This document shows, piece after piece, positions 24,127 through 32,355 of a DNA stretch of 38,264 nucleotides. The notes beneath the pieces were generated by a model. It was given only the letters and a program-made list of their open reading frames with translations, had not been told where the DNA came from and ran no database searches. How positions within the stretch are numbered: the stretch's first letter is position 1; each line of letters opens with the position of its first letter. Source of the stretch: Pseudonocardiales bacterium (GTDB taxonomy: Bacteria; Actinomycetota; Actinomycetes; Mycobacteriales; Pseudonocardiaceae); assembly GCA_019244165.1 (NCBI GenBank), contig JAFATA010000036.1:1-38264 (forward strand), read 5' to 3'. The position numbers were made by a program, and so were the translations under genes.

Positions 24127-25899
24127 TCACGGCTCGCCATGCCGCGTCGTCCCCAGCGGCTCGATCTCTACGGCACAGAACTTGAATTCGGGGATCTTGC
24201 CGTAGGGATCGATCTCGTCGATGGTCAGCAGGTTGGCTGCGGCTTCCCGGAAGTGGAACGGGATGAAGCAGCTGCCCAGCGCCTTCCGGTGCGAGACCTT
24301 CAGCCGCAGCTCGATCTCACCGCGCCGGGAGCGCACCTGCGGCGCGATGGCGTCCAGGGCGTAGGAGCGCCGGGTCATCGACCCGGTGTGCCAGTGCGGC
24401 AGCAGCCGCCCGGTGTTGAGCACCAGCGGGTAGTCAGCGTCGGGCAGCTCCTTGGCCGGCAACCACTGCGCGGGCACCAGGGGGGCCAGCCCATCGTCGG
24501 TGTTGAAGTGCTCGGCGAAGAGCACCACGGTGCAATCGGAGTGCTCCGGATCGGCGTTGGGGTACAGCTTGCCGGTGCCGCCGAGGCTGTCATAGTTCAG
24601 GTTGGCGTAGTTGGGCATCACGCTGACCAGCTCGTCGAACACCTCCCGGGGGCTGCGGTAGTGCCAGTCCAGGCCGATCCGCTGGGCGATGTCCTGCACG
24701 ATCTCCCAGTCCAGTCGGGCCTGCCCGGGTGGATCCAGCACGGCTCTCCCGAGCTGCACCCGCCGGTCGGTGTTGGTGTAGGTGCCCTCCTTCTCCAGGT
24801 ACGACGACGCGGGCAGCACCATGTCGGCGAACTCGGCGGTCTCGGTGAGGACGATGTCCTGCACCACCAGGAACTCCAGCGCCGCGCACCTTGTTGATGT
24901 TCGGGTCGGACAGGAACGGGTTCTCCCCGAGCATGTACATCCCGCGCACCCCGCCGATGAGCACGGAGCCGATGATCTCGGTGACGGTCAGGCCCTGCTG
25001 TGGGTCGAGCCCGCTGACCCCCCAGGCCTGCTCGAAGCTGGCGCGCACCGGCGTGGAGTCGACCTTCTGGTAATCGGGGTAGAACAGATGTCGGCGTGCT
25101 CGGCGACCCGGTCGGCCCGCGGGTCCACGTAGATGATCTTCGTGCCGCGCCCGACGGGCCTGCTTGAAAAACGAGCTGGCCACCGGGTGGTTGGCGGTCG
25201 CGTTGCTGCCGGTGATGATCGCGACGTCAGCGCTCAGCACGTCGCCGTAGGTGGTGGACACCGCGCCGGAGCCGATGCCCTCGAACAACGCGGCCACCGA
25301 CGAGGCGTGGCACAACCGGGTGCAGTGGTCGACGTTGTTGGTGCGAAACCCGGTGCGGATCAGCTTCTGGAAAAGGTAGGCCTCCTCGTTGGAACACTTC
25401 GCCGACCCGAATCCGGCGATCGCCGCTGGCCCATGCTCGGCGTGGATTTCCCCGCAAGCGCCGGGTCACGCGGTCCAGCGCCTCGTCCCAGGAGGCCGCC
25501 CGGAAATGGGGCAGCACCTCGTCGTAGTCCACCAGCCCGCCCGGCTTGCGGCGCTTCTCGCCCTTCACCTCGCTCGACAACCGGCCCTTGGGGTTGGAGG
25601 TGTCGCTACCGCGGCCGGACCCCAGAGGGGCAGCGCGGTGGTCTCCCCGGACACCCCGTAGCGATCCGCCAGCGCCAGCAGCATGTTGTCGCCGGTGGTG
25701 GTCTGCTGGGGATCAGCCTCGCGCGGGGGCGCATCGGCGATCAGCAGCTCGGTGAGGATGGCGCGGCAGCGATCGAACTCCTGGCTGGTGGTGCGCACGG
25801 CCATGCCCTCCTCGCAGGGTCGCACGCACGCGGCGGCGAAGACCCGGGCCCCGACGTCCAGCTGGCGGGCCGCGCGGTAGATCGTGGTGCCCTCCGGGG
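24127..25899 (-). pseudogene. Formate dehydrogenase alpha subunit (molybdopterin oxidoreductase) pseudogene
   Basis: Pieces of one NAD-linked FdhA-type gene appear in changing frames. From the 5' end: GTTIYRAARQLD joined directly to VGARVFAAACVRPCEEGMAV, so the 2Fe-2S cysteines between them are deleted. Next come GRGSDTSNPKGRLS and ASWDEALDRV, then GFGSAKCSNEEAYLFQKLIR and NVDHCTRLCHASSVAALFEG (active-site Cys in RLCH), KIIYVDPRADRVAEHADI, YPDYQKVDSTPVRASFEQAW, RGMYMLGENPFLSDP, and a long 3' part from VVQDIVLTETAEFADMVLPA to the end. Frame changes fall near 25615, 25457, 25147, 25088 and 24888. About 100 residues are missing between HADI and YPDYQ. The 5' end abuts the repeat at 25900-25945. 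It cannot make a working enzyme. Confidence 0.88.
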
Positions 25900-25945
25900 C
25901 CCGTGAGTGCGAAACAGGGCTAGAACACTAGTTCGCACTCACGGG
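25900..25945. repeat. REP-like inverted repeat, copy 2, overlapping the AOR stop codon
   Basis: CCCGTGAGTGCGAA (25900-25913) and its exact complement (25932-25945) flank 18 bases. The inverted arm plus flank (25937-25954) repeats the 18-bp GTGGATAACCCGTGAGTG found at 3390-3407. The AOR stop codon (25939-25941) lies in the right arm, so the element can act as its terminator, and the formate dehydrogenase pseudogene starts at the left arm. It may be a mobile palindrome that also marks a deletion junction. Confidence 0.65.
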
Positions 25946-27756
25946 TTATCCACAAGCAGGTCGGCGAGCGCTTCGCTCGTCGGCCTGCCCTCCTGATCTA
26001 GCCCGCGGATCGTGTAGTAGCCATCGATCATCTCGCGCAGCCGGGCGGGGGTGAGGGTGGCCTCGCGCCCGGAGCCCAGCCGCACCGGCTCGCGCAGCAG
26101 CCGGGCGGGCAACCAGTCGTCGGCCGGAGTCCACCCCTCCCGCAGGTTGAACATCCGCTTGGCCAGCACGATCCGCCGCGCGGTGGCCCGCAGCTCGGCG
26201 GCATCGAGCTCCCATCCGGTGACGAGGCGCAGCAGCTCGGCCCACTGCTGGTAGGGCTCGTCGAACACCCCGCGCAGGAACTTGCACAGGATCATCGAGT
26301 CCATCACGCTGGCCCGATCCTCGGTGTCCACCGCCGCGGCCACCTGGGCATCCCCACCGGCCAGCCGGTCATAGGCCCCGGACAGGTCGGCCTCGTAGGC
26401 GCCGGAGCGGTTGTGATCGGCGCCTCGGGCATTGACGGCCAGGCCCAGCGCCATGCCCTGCAACGTCCGGGGCTCGTATCCGGGCAGCTCCATGCCCTTG
26501 ACGTGGGGAGCGAACTCCTCGGATCCCCCACCGACCACCGTGGCAGCGCGCCGGGAGCCCAGGGCGAGCAGGGCGCCCAGCCCGTCCCCGCTGCCGATCT
26601 CCTCCAGCGCCCGCAGCACCGCGGCACCCTCCCCAAAACGCAGCCACGGCGCGTCGAGCAACCCGCGCGCCGCGCATTCCATCGCCCAGGCGATAGTGCC
26701 CCCAGCGGAGATCGTGTCCAGACCCAGCTCGTCACAGCGCGCCGAGGCGGCCAGCACGTCATCGGGGTCCGACACCCCGCACAGGGGCCCCAGCGCGAAG
26801 ACGTTCTCGTATTCCACCCGAGCGCTGCGACCATTCCGGCCACGGTAGAGGTGCTCGCAGCCGATACTGCAGGACGCGCAGCCGCGGCGGGTGCCGCCGC
26901 GCAGCTCGTGCAGCTCCTCGGTGGACAGCTGGGGCGCGTCGAGGAAGGTGGCGGCGGTGAAGTTGCGGGTGGGCAGCGTGGAGATCGCGTTGAAGGCCAG
27001 CAGGTTGGCCAGCGTGCCCAGCTCACGGTACTTCGCGGTGGCCGGGCCGAAGGAGCGCGCACGCAACTGCCGGGCAGCGGCCAGCACACCGTCCGGGTCC
27101 GCCGGGCCGATCTTCGTCGTGGCCCGGACCGCGACCGCTTTGATGTTCTTGGCGCCGAGCACCGCGCCGAGCCCACCCCGCCCGGCGTGCCGCCCGGCAT
27201 GCGAGATCGTCGCGTAGCGCACGCCGCGTTCCCCCGCCGGTCCGATCGCGGCGATCCGCCAGCCCCGGCCCAGCCGGCGTCTCAACGTCTCCTCGGCTTG
27301 CGCGGCGGGCAAACCCCAGGTGTCCCCCGCCGCGGGGAGCCGCGGGGTGGGGCCATCGACGAGCAGCACCGACGGGGTGGGCGCCCGGCCGGTGAGCACG
27401 ATCGCGTCGTGCCCAGTGAGCTTGCCCGAGATGGCGAACTGGCTGGAGGCCAGCGCGTCGTTGAGCATCCCCGTCAGCGGTGACTTGGCGACGACGGCGA
27501 ACTTGGCGCTGGTGGTCAGCGGCGTGCCGACCAGCGGGGAGAACACGAACGCCAGCGGCGCCGCCGCGCTGCACGCCGTGACGCGGGGCGGGGCGAGCCG
27601 GTGCAGCAGCCAGGCGCCCAGTCCCACGCCACCCAGGTAGGCGCGCAGCACCGCCTCCGGGAGCGGCAAGGTGACGGCGCTGCCACCCCCACTCACGTCC
27701 ACGAGTAGCGCCTGGCCCGCGTACCCCCCGGGTGCTGCGGCGCGCACCGGGCTCAC
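25939..27756 (-). CDS. Aldehyde:ferredoxin oxidoreductase family enzyme (AOR)
   Basis: Tungsten/molybdenum bis-pyranopterin enzyme of the AOR family, 605 residues, oxidising aldehydes or reducing carboxylic acids with a low-potential carrier. The N-terminal domain has AYLGGVGLGAWLLHRL, GTPLTTSAKFAVVAKSPLTG and SGKLTGHDAIVLTGRA, then RYATISHAGRHAGRGGLGAVLGAKNIKAV-type text. The 4Fe-4S site is CASCSIGC (about 291-298) with the fourth Cys in ILCKFLRG (about 490). The pterin-side motif YEPRTLQGMALGLAVNARGA is intact. The start is GTG 27754-27756, overlapping the stop of the MobA-MoaD gene by four bases (GTGA), so they are translationally coupled. No ferredoxin-like or FAD subunit is adjacent, so its electron partner is unknown. 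The stop sits in a palindromic repeat. Confidence 0.88.
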   Translation of the reverse strand: MSPVRAAAPGGYAGQALLVDVSGGGSAVTLPLPEAVLRAYLGGVGLGAWLLHRLAPPRVTACSAAAPLAFVFSPLVGTPLTTSAKFAVVAKSPLTGMLNDALASSQFAISGKLTGHDAIVLTGRAPTPSVLLVDGPTPRLPAAGDTWGLPAAQAEETLRRRLGRGWRIAAIGPAGERGVRYATISHAGRHAGRGGLGAVLGAKNIKAVAVRATTKIGPADPDGVLAAARQLRARSFGPATAKYRELGTLANLLAFNAISTLPTRNFTAATFLDAPQLSTEELHELRGGTRRGCASCSIGCEHLYRGRNGRSARVEYENVFALGPLCGVSDPDDVLAASARCDELGLDTISAGGTIAWAMECAARGLLDAPWLRFGEGAAVLRALEEIGSGDGLGALLALGSRRAATVVGGGSEEFAPHVKGMELPGYEPRTLQGMALGLAVNARGADHNRSGAYEADLSGAYDRLAGGDAQVAAAVDTEDRASVMDSMILCKFLRGVFDEPYQQWAELLRLVTGWELDAAELRATARRIVLAKRMFNLREGWTPADDWLPARLLREPVRLGSGREATLTPARLREMIDGYYTIRGLDQEGRPTSEALADLLVDNP

Positions 27757-28607
27757 CCGCCAGCGTCCGCGGAGAGGAAGGCGATGGTGTCCCCACTGGC
27801 CAGCGGGAGGGCACTGTCGCGGCTGATCTGGTCACCATTGAGCGCGGCGATCACGTGGCGGTCCAGGGCGAGGCCCACCGCGGCAGCGGCACCGGAGAGC
27901 GTGGCGGCGCGAACAGTACGCGGGCCGCGGTGGCCGTTGCCGGCCAGCGCACCGTAGCGCTGCACGGTGACTTGCGGGGCGGGGCGGGCGCGCGCGGCCC
28001 GGTAGTCTTCCGGGGAGTTGACGTTGACCACCGACTCCAGCGCGGGGTCAGCCGCGGCCAGCTCCGGGTCGGCGAGCAGCACGGCGCCGTCCAGTCGGAG
28101 GGCGCGGCAGCGGGGGTGGCCGAACAGGAAGGCCGGGCGCAGATCGCCGCCCGCCACCAGCTCGGCGACCAGCGGCGCGAGGGTGACTCGGTAGGCGGCG
28201 GCCAGCGGCTGCGGGTAGCCGCGGGCGAGGGGAAGCACCACGTCTAGGTCATCGGTCAGCGCCCTCATCACCCGGCGGACGAACACCGGGTGCAGGAACG
28301 GCAGGTCGGTGGAGCAGACGAACGCGGCCTGCGCCCGAGTGGCCAGTGCGGCCAGGCCAGCGGCGATGCCCTGCAGTGGTCCCCGGCCCTCCTCGGGATC
28401 TTCCACTACCTCCACCTCGGGGAGAAGATCGGGTAAGGGCTGGTTCGGGGCCCGGACCACCACCAGCGGCTCCTCGACCGAGCGGGCCAGGACCCCCAGG
28501 GTGCGGCGCAGCAGGGTAGAACCATGCCACTCCAGCGCGGCCTTCGGGGTGCCCATCCGCGACGAACGGCCACCCACCAGCACCACACCGGCCGCCCCGT
28601 GACCCAT
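27753..28607 (-). CDS. MobA-like nucleotidyltransferase fused to a MoaD/ThiS sulfur carrier
   Basis: Protein of 284 residues from ATG 28605-28607. The first 200 or so residues are MobA-type, which links molybdopterin to a nucleotide: VVLVGGRSSRMGTPKAALEW, then EEGRGPLQGIAAGLAAL, FVCSTDLPFLHPVFVRRVM and a late VVNVNSPEDY. Residues about 214-284 form a beta-grasp carrier of the MoaD/ThiS type ending in a free GG (IAFLSADAGG), the tail that is thiocarboxylated to supply the dithiolene sulfur. The fusion joins two cofactor steps in one chain and is coupled to AOR by a GTGA overlap, so it probably serves that enzyme. MobA normally makes the MGD form whereas AORs are usually known with a non-nucleotide bis-pterin, so the role of the MobA half is open. 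Confidence 0.82.
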   Translation of the reverse strand: MGHGAAGVVLVGGRSSRMGTPKAALEWHGSTLLRRTLGVLARSVEEPLVVVRAPNQPLPDLLPEVEVVEDPEEGRGPLQGIAAGLAALATRAQAAFVCSTDLPFLHPVFVRRVMRALTDDLDVVLPLARGYPQPLAAAYRVTLAPLVAELVAGGDLRPAFLFGHPRCRALRLDGAVLLADPELAAADPALESVVNVNSPEDYRAARARPAPQVTVQRYGALAGNGHRGPRTVRAATLSGAAAAVGLALDRHVIAALNGDQISRDSALPLASGDTIAFLSADAGG

Positions 28608-28707
28608 GCACTCGATCGTAACTCCGCCCGGTGTGAGGTGAGGCAGCCGCAGCAACGGGCGATAGGGTCTGGGCGCCCAGCCCCCAGCAGAAAGAGATAG
28701 CTAGCTC

Positions 28708-29193
28708 ATGCCGCAGACCTCGGACCCCATTGCGACCAGCGGAACCACTGAAAGTAACCGGCCCGGGAAACGCTTCCGGCGTAGCGACGTCGCAGGCGCC
28801 GTGACAGAGTTTCACGCGGCCTTTGATCTCCCGGTACGGGCGACCCCCAGTATCGAGATCAGCGACTCACTGGCCAAGCTGAGAGTGACGCTCCTGGAAG
28901 AAGAGTGCGGCGAGTTCGTGTCGGCGGCACAAGCACGTGACTTGGTGGCGATCGCAGACGCCTTAGCTGACGTCGTGTACGTTGCCTACGGCACTGCGGT
29001 CACGTACGGAATTGACCTCGACCTCGTGCTGTCGGAAGTTCACCGAGCCAACATGAGCAAGCTCGACCATAACGGAAAAGCGATCAAACGAGCCGATGGA
29101 AAAGTGCTCAAGTCCGAGCGATACACCCCACCAGACGTGAAAGCGATGCTACAACTTCAGCCGCCTTTAGTCCCGCCGTCACGGTCCGGGTAA
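28708..29193 (+). CDS. MazG/HisE-like nucleotide pyrophosphohydrolase
   Basis: Product of 161 residues from ATG 28708, preceded by an AAAGAG purine run. It is an all-alpha NTP pyrophosphohydrolase (MazG/PRA-PH type): VTEFHAAFDLPVRATP, then LAKLRVTLLEEECGEFVSAA with the metal-binding Glu cluster EEECGE, followed by LVAIADALADVVYVAYGTAV with the Asp of the second metal motif, and VHRANMSKLDHNGKAIKRAD. Substrates of this family are nucleoside triphosphates or phosphoribosyl-ATP; here they are unknown. The first 30 or so residues are polar and lack similarity. It is divergent from mobA-moaD, and its 3' end overlaps the convergent deaminase gene by 15 bases. Together with two deaminases it forms a small nucleotide-acting group. 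Confidence 0.8.
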   Translation: MPQTSDPIATSGTTESNRPGKRFRRSDVAGAVTEFHAAFDLPVRATPSIEISDSLAKLRVTLLEEECGEFVSAAQARDLVAIADALADVVYVAYGTAVTYGIDLDLVLSEVHRANMSKLDHNGKAIKRADGKVLKSERYTPPDVKAMLQLQPPLVPPSRSG

Positions 29194-29652
29194 AAGATGA
29201 GCGTTAGGCGCTTGCGCCTCCCGCGCCAGGTCGGGAACTTCCACCACCACCACACCGGCGTCGACGAGCAACTCACAGCCTTGGCAATCCGCGACGAAGA
29301 GACTAGGCTCTCGCCACGCCACCACAACTCGAGGAACTCCCGCCCGAAGGATGAGCTGAGTACAGGTACGCGGCCGCGATTTTCGTTGCGAGCAGGGTTC
29401 CAACGTGCTATAGATCGTAGCCGTCTTTAAGCGGGGATCATCACACGCCAGCTTCGCCAGCGCCGACTCCTCGGCGTGCACCAGAGCGTCGGTATCCCGG
29501 GAGTACCCCCGGCTGATCTCCTCCCCGTTCTGGGCGACGATGACAGCCCCGACAGAGAAAGCGCTAGGACTCGGCGGGCACCGGCGAGCCAGCGCAATCG
29601 CCACCTTCATCCACTCGTAATCCACCTGATGGAGGTGGTGGTCATCGAGCAC
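29179..29652 (-). CDS. RibD-like zinc deaminase
   Basis: Cytidine-deaminase-fold protein of 157 residues. It keeps the metal motif HAEESALAKLA (zinc His and catalytic Glu) and PCSQRKSRPRTC, with the spacing of the deaminase half of RibD rather than of a tRNA deaminase. The preceding SVGAVIVAQNGEEISRGYSRD and the TATIYSTLEPCS strand also fit. There is no RibD reductase domain. Base or nucleotide deamination is the expected activity; the substrate is unknown. The start is GTG 29650-29652 with no clear ribosome binding site, so an internal ATG is possible. It is divergent from the second deaminase (29739) and its 3' end overlaps the pyrophosphohydrolase gene. Confidence 0.8.
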   Translation of the reverse strand: MLDDHHLHQVDYEWMKVAIALARRCPPSPSAFSVGAVIVAQNGEEISRGYSRDTDALVHAEESALAKLACDDPRLKTATIYSTLEPCSQRKSRPRTCTQLILRAGVPRVVVAWREPSLFVADCQGCELLVDAGVVVVEVPDLAREAQAPNAHLLPGP

Positions 29653-29681
29653 AGGGTGTTAGCTTACCCGATCGCCCACAC

Positions 29682-29719
29682 CGCCTTCAAGACAGCGCCT
29701 TCAAGACAGCGCCTTCAAG
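29682..29719. repeat. 14-bp tandem repeat in the deaminase divergent region
   Basis: CGCCTTCAAGACAG occurs at 29682-29695 and 29696-29709 and is followed by a partial copy (29710-29719). It lies between the two divergent deaminase starts, so it may affect the promoters there; it could also be plain slippage. Confidence 0.75.
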
Positions 29720-29738
29720 GAAAATGGAGGGAACGCGC

Positions 29739-30503
29739 ATGGGACAGGATCCCGGCCGTCACCGGTCCCTGAGAGAGCGAGCCCAAGATTATTGGGATGC
29801 CCGGCTGAGCTCTGTTCCACCGTTCTCAGCGGAGGAATACTTTGCCCTGCTCCTCGATCGGGCTCTTCGCGCTTTAGAAGCGGGGGACGGCGGCATCAGC
29901 GCAGTGCTGTCCGCCCGATGCCACGGCTTCGAGATAGCCAGCTTCGGACGGAACACTATCCGTTCCCAGCGCAACCCGTTAGGTCACGCCGAAACAAACG
30001 CCATCCGGCAGTTGAGCGAGCTGATCTCCCTTTCCCCCCACGCCAGGGAACAATCCATCAGCACCTGGACAAGCCCGCTCGACGTCCTGCGTTCAGATGC
30101 CAATATCTTTACCAGGAAGATCGATGATCCGCGTTGTCAATCGATTCTCTACACCACCCTGGAACCCTGCCCCATGTGCACCGTCGCCACGATAACCACA
30201 GGCGTGAGCTCGGTACTTGTAGCAGCTTCGGAAGAATGGGGTGGAGCGCTACTGTCCGGGCGCCTGGGTTCTTTGCCTACCGCCTGGCCAGAACTGGCGG
30301 AGTCCCAAGGTCTTCGGGTTTGTTTAGCGAGCTCAGACCCGAGCGATACCGCTAGCTTCATCCCTCCAGAACTAACCTCGATGCTCAGCGAGGCTCTCCT
30401 CGCCAACCGAAAGCGCCTCGATGACCAGGTCAGGCAAGGAGGCATACTTTCGGCATTAACGATTGGTGAAGCTCTTGCGGAGCTGGTTCACCGGCGGGAT
30501 TAG
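29739..30503 (+). CDS. Cytidine/deoxycytidylate-deaminase-fold protein
   Basis: Protein of 254 residues. The zinc motifs are [15 protein letters not shown] (His and catalytic Glu) and [14 protein letters not shown] (two zinc Cys), the form found in TadA, guanine and related deaminases. The core is flanked by an N-terminal helical extension (about 60 residues) and a long helical C-terminus ([20 protein letters not shown] near the end), making it longer than housekeeping TadA. I chose ATG 29739 because GGAGGG lies eight bases upstream; an ATG at 29724 is also open. It points away from the RibD-like deaminase. The nearby pyrophosphohydrolase suggests shared chemistry on nucleotides, possibly in detoxification, defence or a small pathway, but nothing in the sequence names the substrate. 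Confidence 0.8.
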   Translation: MGQDPGRHRSLRERAQDYWDARLSSVPPFSAEEYFALLLDRALRALEAGDGGISAVLSARCHGFEIASFGRNTIRSQRNPLGHAETNAIRQLSELISLSPHAREQSISTWTSPLDVLRSDANIFTRKIDDPRCQSILYTTLEPCPMCTVATITTGVSSVLVAASEEWGGALLSGRLGSLPTAWPELAESQGLRVCLASSDPSDTASFIPPELTSMLSEALLANRKRLDDQVRQGGILSALTIGEALAELVHRRD

Positions 30504-30552
30504 ACTGCGACGACAAGAAGACAAAGATGACCCGACCACCGCGGAGGTCCTG

Positions 30553-32355
30553 GTGCCGCAGCCCCACCCGCGAGGCCTGCGCAAGGTGCTCGTCGCCAAC
30601 CGCGGGGAAATCGCCGTCCGGGTGATCCGGGCCTGCCGAGATGCCGGGCTGGCCAGTGTCGCCGTCTACGCCGAGAGTGATCGCGACGCTCCGTTCGTCA
30701 CCCTGGCCGACGAAGCGTTCGCCTTGGGCGGCATCACCCCGGCGGACAGCTACCTGAACGCGGCCAAGCTGCTGGAGGTCGCCCTCCGCGCCGGCGCGGA
30801 CTCGGTGCATCCCGGCTACGGGTTTCTCGCCGAGAACGCTGACTTCGCCCAGGCTGTGATCGACGCCGGCCTGACCTGGATCGGGCCCAGCCCGCAGGTG
30901 ATCCGTGACCTCGGAGACAAGGTCACCGCCCGGCAGCTGGCCAGCAAGGCGGGCGCACCGCTGGTGGCGGGCACCAGGGACCCGGTGTCCAGGCCGGATG
31001 AGGTGGTGGCCTTCGCCACCGAGCACGGCCTGCCGGTGGCCATCAAGGCCGTCTTCGGCGGTGGCGGGCGCGGTCTGAAGGTGGCCCATGCCCTCGAGGA
31101 GATCCCTGAGCTGCTCGACTCCGCGGTACGCGAAGCCGTCGCGGCCTTCGGGCGCGGGGAATGCTTCGTGGAACGCTACCTGCAGCGCCCGCGGCACATC
31201 GAGGCCCAGGTGCTGGCCGACCACCACGGCACCATCGTCGTGGTCGGCACCCGGGACTGCACCCTGCAACGCCGGCACCAGAAGCTGGTGGAGGAGGCCC
31301 CGGCTCCCTTCCTGTCCGAGCAGCAGCGGCGCACCATCCACGAGGCGGCCCGGGCGATCTGCGCCGAGGCGGGCTACACCGGCGCGGGCACTGTGGAGTT
31401 CCTGATGAGTCCCGAGGGGCTCATCTCGTTCCTCGAGGTGAACACCCGGTTGCAGGTGGAGCACCCGGTGTCGGAGGAGACCACCGGGCTTGACCTGGTA
31501 GGCGAGCAGTTGCGGATCGCGGCTGGCGAGCCGCTGAGCATCACCTGCGATCCCCCACCGCGCGGCCACGCGATCGAGTTCCGGATCAACGCCGAGGATC
31601 CGGCCCGGGGGTTTCTGCCCGTCCCCGGCACCATCACAGTGTTCGACCCGCCCTCCGGGCCGGGCGTGCGGCTGGACGCCGGGGTGCGCGCCGGCAGCGT
31701 CATCGGCGATCAGTTCGACTCGATGCTGGCCAAGCTCATCGTCGTCGGCGCGGACCGCGAGCGGGCCCTGGCGCGGTCCCGGCGGGCCCTGGCCGAGTTC
31801 ACCATCGAGGGCCTGCCCACCGTGCTCCCCTTCCACCGGGCGGTCGTGGACGACCCGGCCTTCGCCGTCACCGACGGCGAGCATTTCGCGGTTCACACCC
31901 GGTGGATCGAGACCCAGTTCCGCGCCCCGCTGGCGCCCCAGGGCATCCCGGTGGAGCCAGCGCCACCGGAGCGGCGGCAGACCGTGGTCGTGGAGGTCGG
32001 CGGCCGGCGTCTGGAAGTCTCGTTGCCGGGCGATCTGGCCCTGACCGGCCCCACCGCCGGCAGGGCCAGACCCCGCAGACGCCGGGAGCGCAGTGGTGGC
32101 CGGGTGGGTGCCCTCTCGGGTGAGGAGATCATCGCGCCGATGCGGGGCACCGTGGTCACCGTCGCGGTATCCGACGGAGATCCGGTCAATGCCGGTGACC
32201 TCCTCGTGGTGCTCGAGGCGATGAAGATGGAGAACCCGGTCACCGCGCACACCGCCGGCACCGTCACTGGCCTGGCCGTGCAGGCCGGAACCTCGGTCGC
32301 CCCGGGCACCGTCCTGTGCACGATCACCTCCCGGTCCGGCCGGGGGGTCAGCTGA
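30553..32355 (+). CDS. accA3: Acyl-CoA carboxylase alpha chain (biotin carboxylase + BCCP), AccA3 type
   Basis: Biotin-dependent carboxylase subunit of 600 residues, the length I recall for mycobacterial AccA3. The biotin carboxylase domain starts [20 protein letters not shown] and has the [14 protein letters not shown] motif, ATP-grasp loop [35 protein letters not shown] and [16 protein letters not shown]. The C-terminal carrier domain holds the biotin site EAMKMEN in [18 protein letters not shown], preceded by an Arg-rich linker (about 525-540). It carboxylates biotin with bicarbonate and ATP to feed acetyl-, propionyl- or long-chain acyl-CoA carboxylation with separate beta chains (not here). 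I chose GTG 30553-30555 ([11 protein letters not shown]) with GGAGGT upstream; an earlier start would overlap the deaminase gene. It is convergent with glpD, with overlapping stops. Confidence 0.93.
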   Translation: MPQPHPRGLRKVLVANRGEIAVRVIRACRDAGLASVAVYAESDRDAPFVTLADEAFALGGITPADSYLNAAKLLEVALRAGADSVHPGYGFLAENADFAQAVIDAGLTWIGPSPQVIRDLGDKVTARQLASKAGAPLVAGTRDPVSRPDEVVAFATEHGLPVAIKAVFGGGGRGLKVAHALEEIPELLDSAVREAVAAFGRGECFVERYLQRPRHIEAQVLADHHGTIVVVGTRDCTLQRRHQKLVEEAPAPFLSEQQRRTIHEAARAICAEAGYTGAGTVEFLMSPEGLISFLEVNTRLQVEHPVSEETTGLDLVGEQLRIAAGEPLSITCDPPPRGHAIEFRINAEDPARGFLPVPGTITVFDPPSGPGVRLDAGVRAGSVIGDQFDSMLAKLIVVGADRERALARSRRALAEFTIEGLPTVLPFHRAVVDDPAFAVTDGEHFAVHTRWIETQFRAPLAPQGIPVEPAPPERRQTVVVEVGGRRLEVSLPGDLALTGPTAGRARPRRRRERSGGRVGALSGEEIIAPMRGTVVTVAVSDGDPVNAGDLLVVLEAMKMENPVTAHTAGTVTGLAVQAGTSVAPGTVLCTITSRSGRGVS

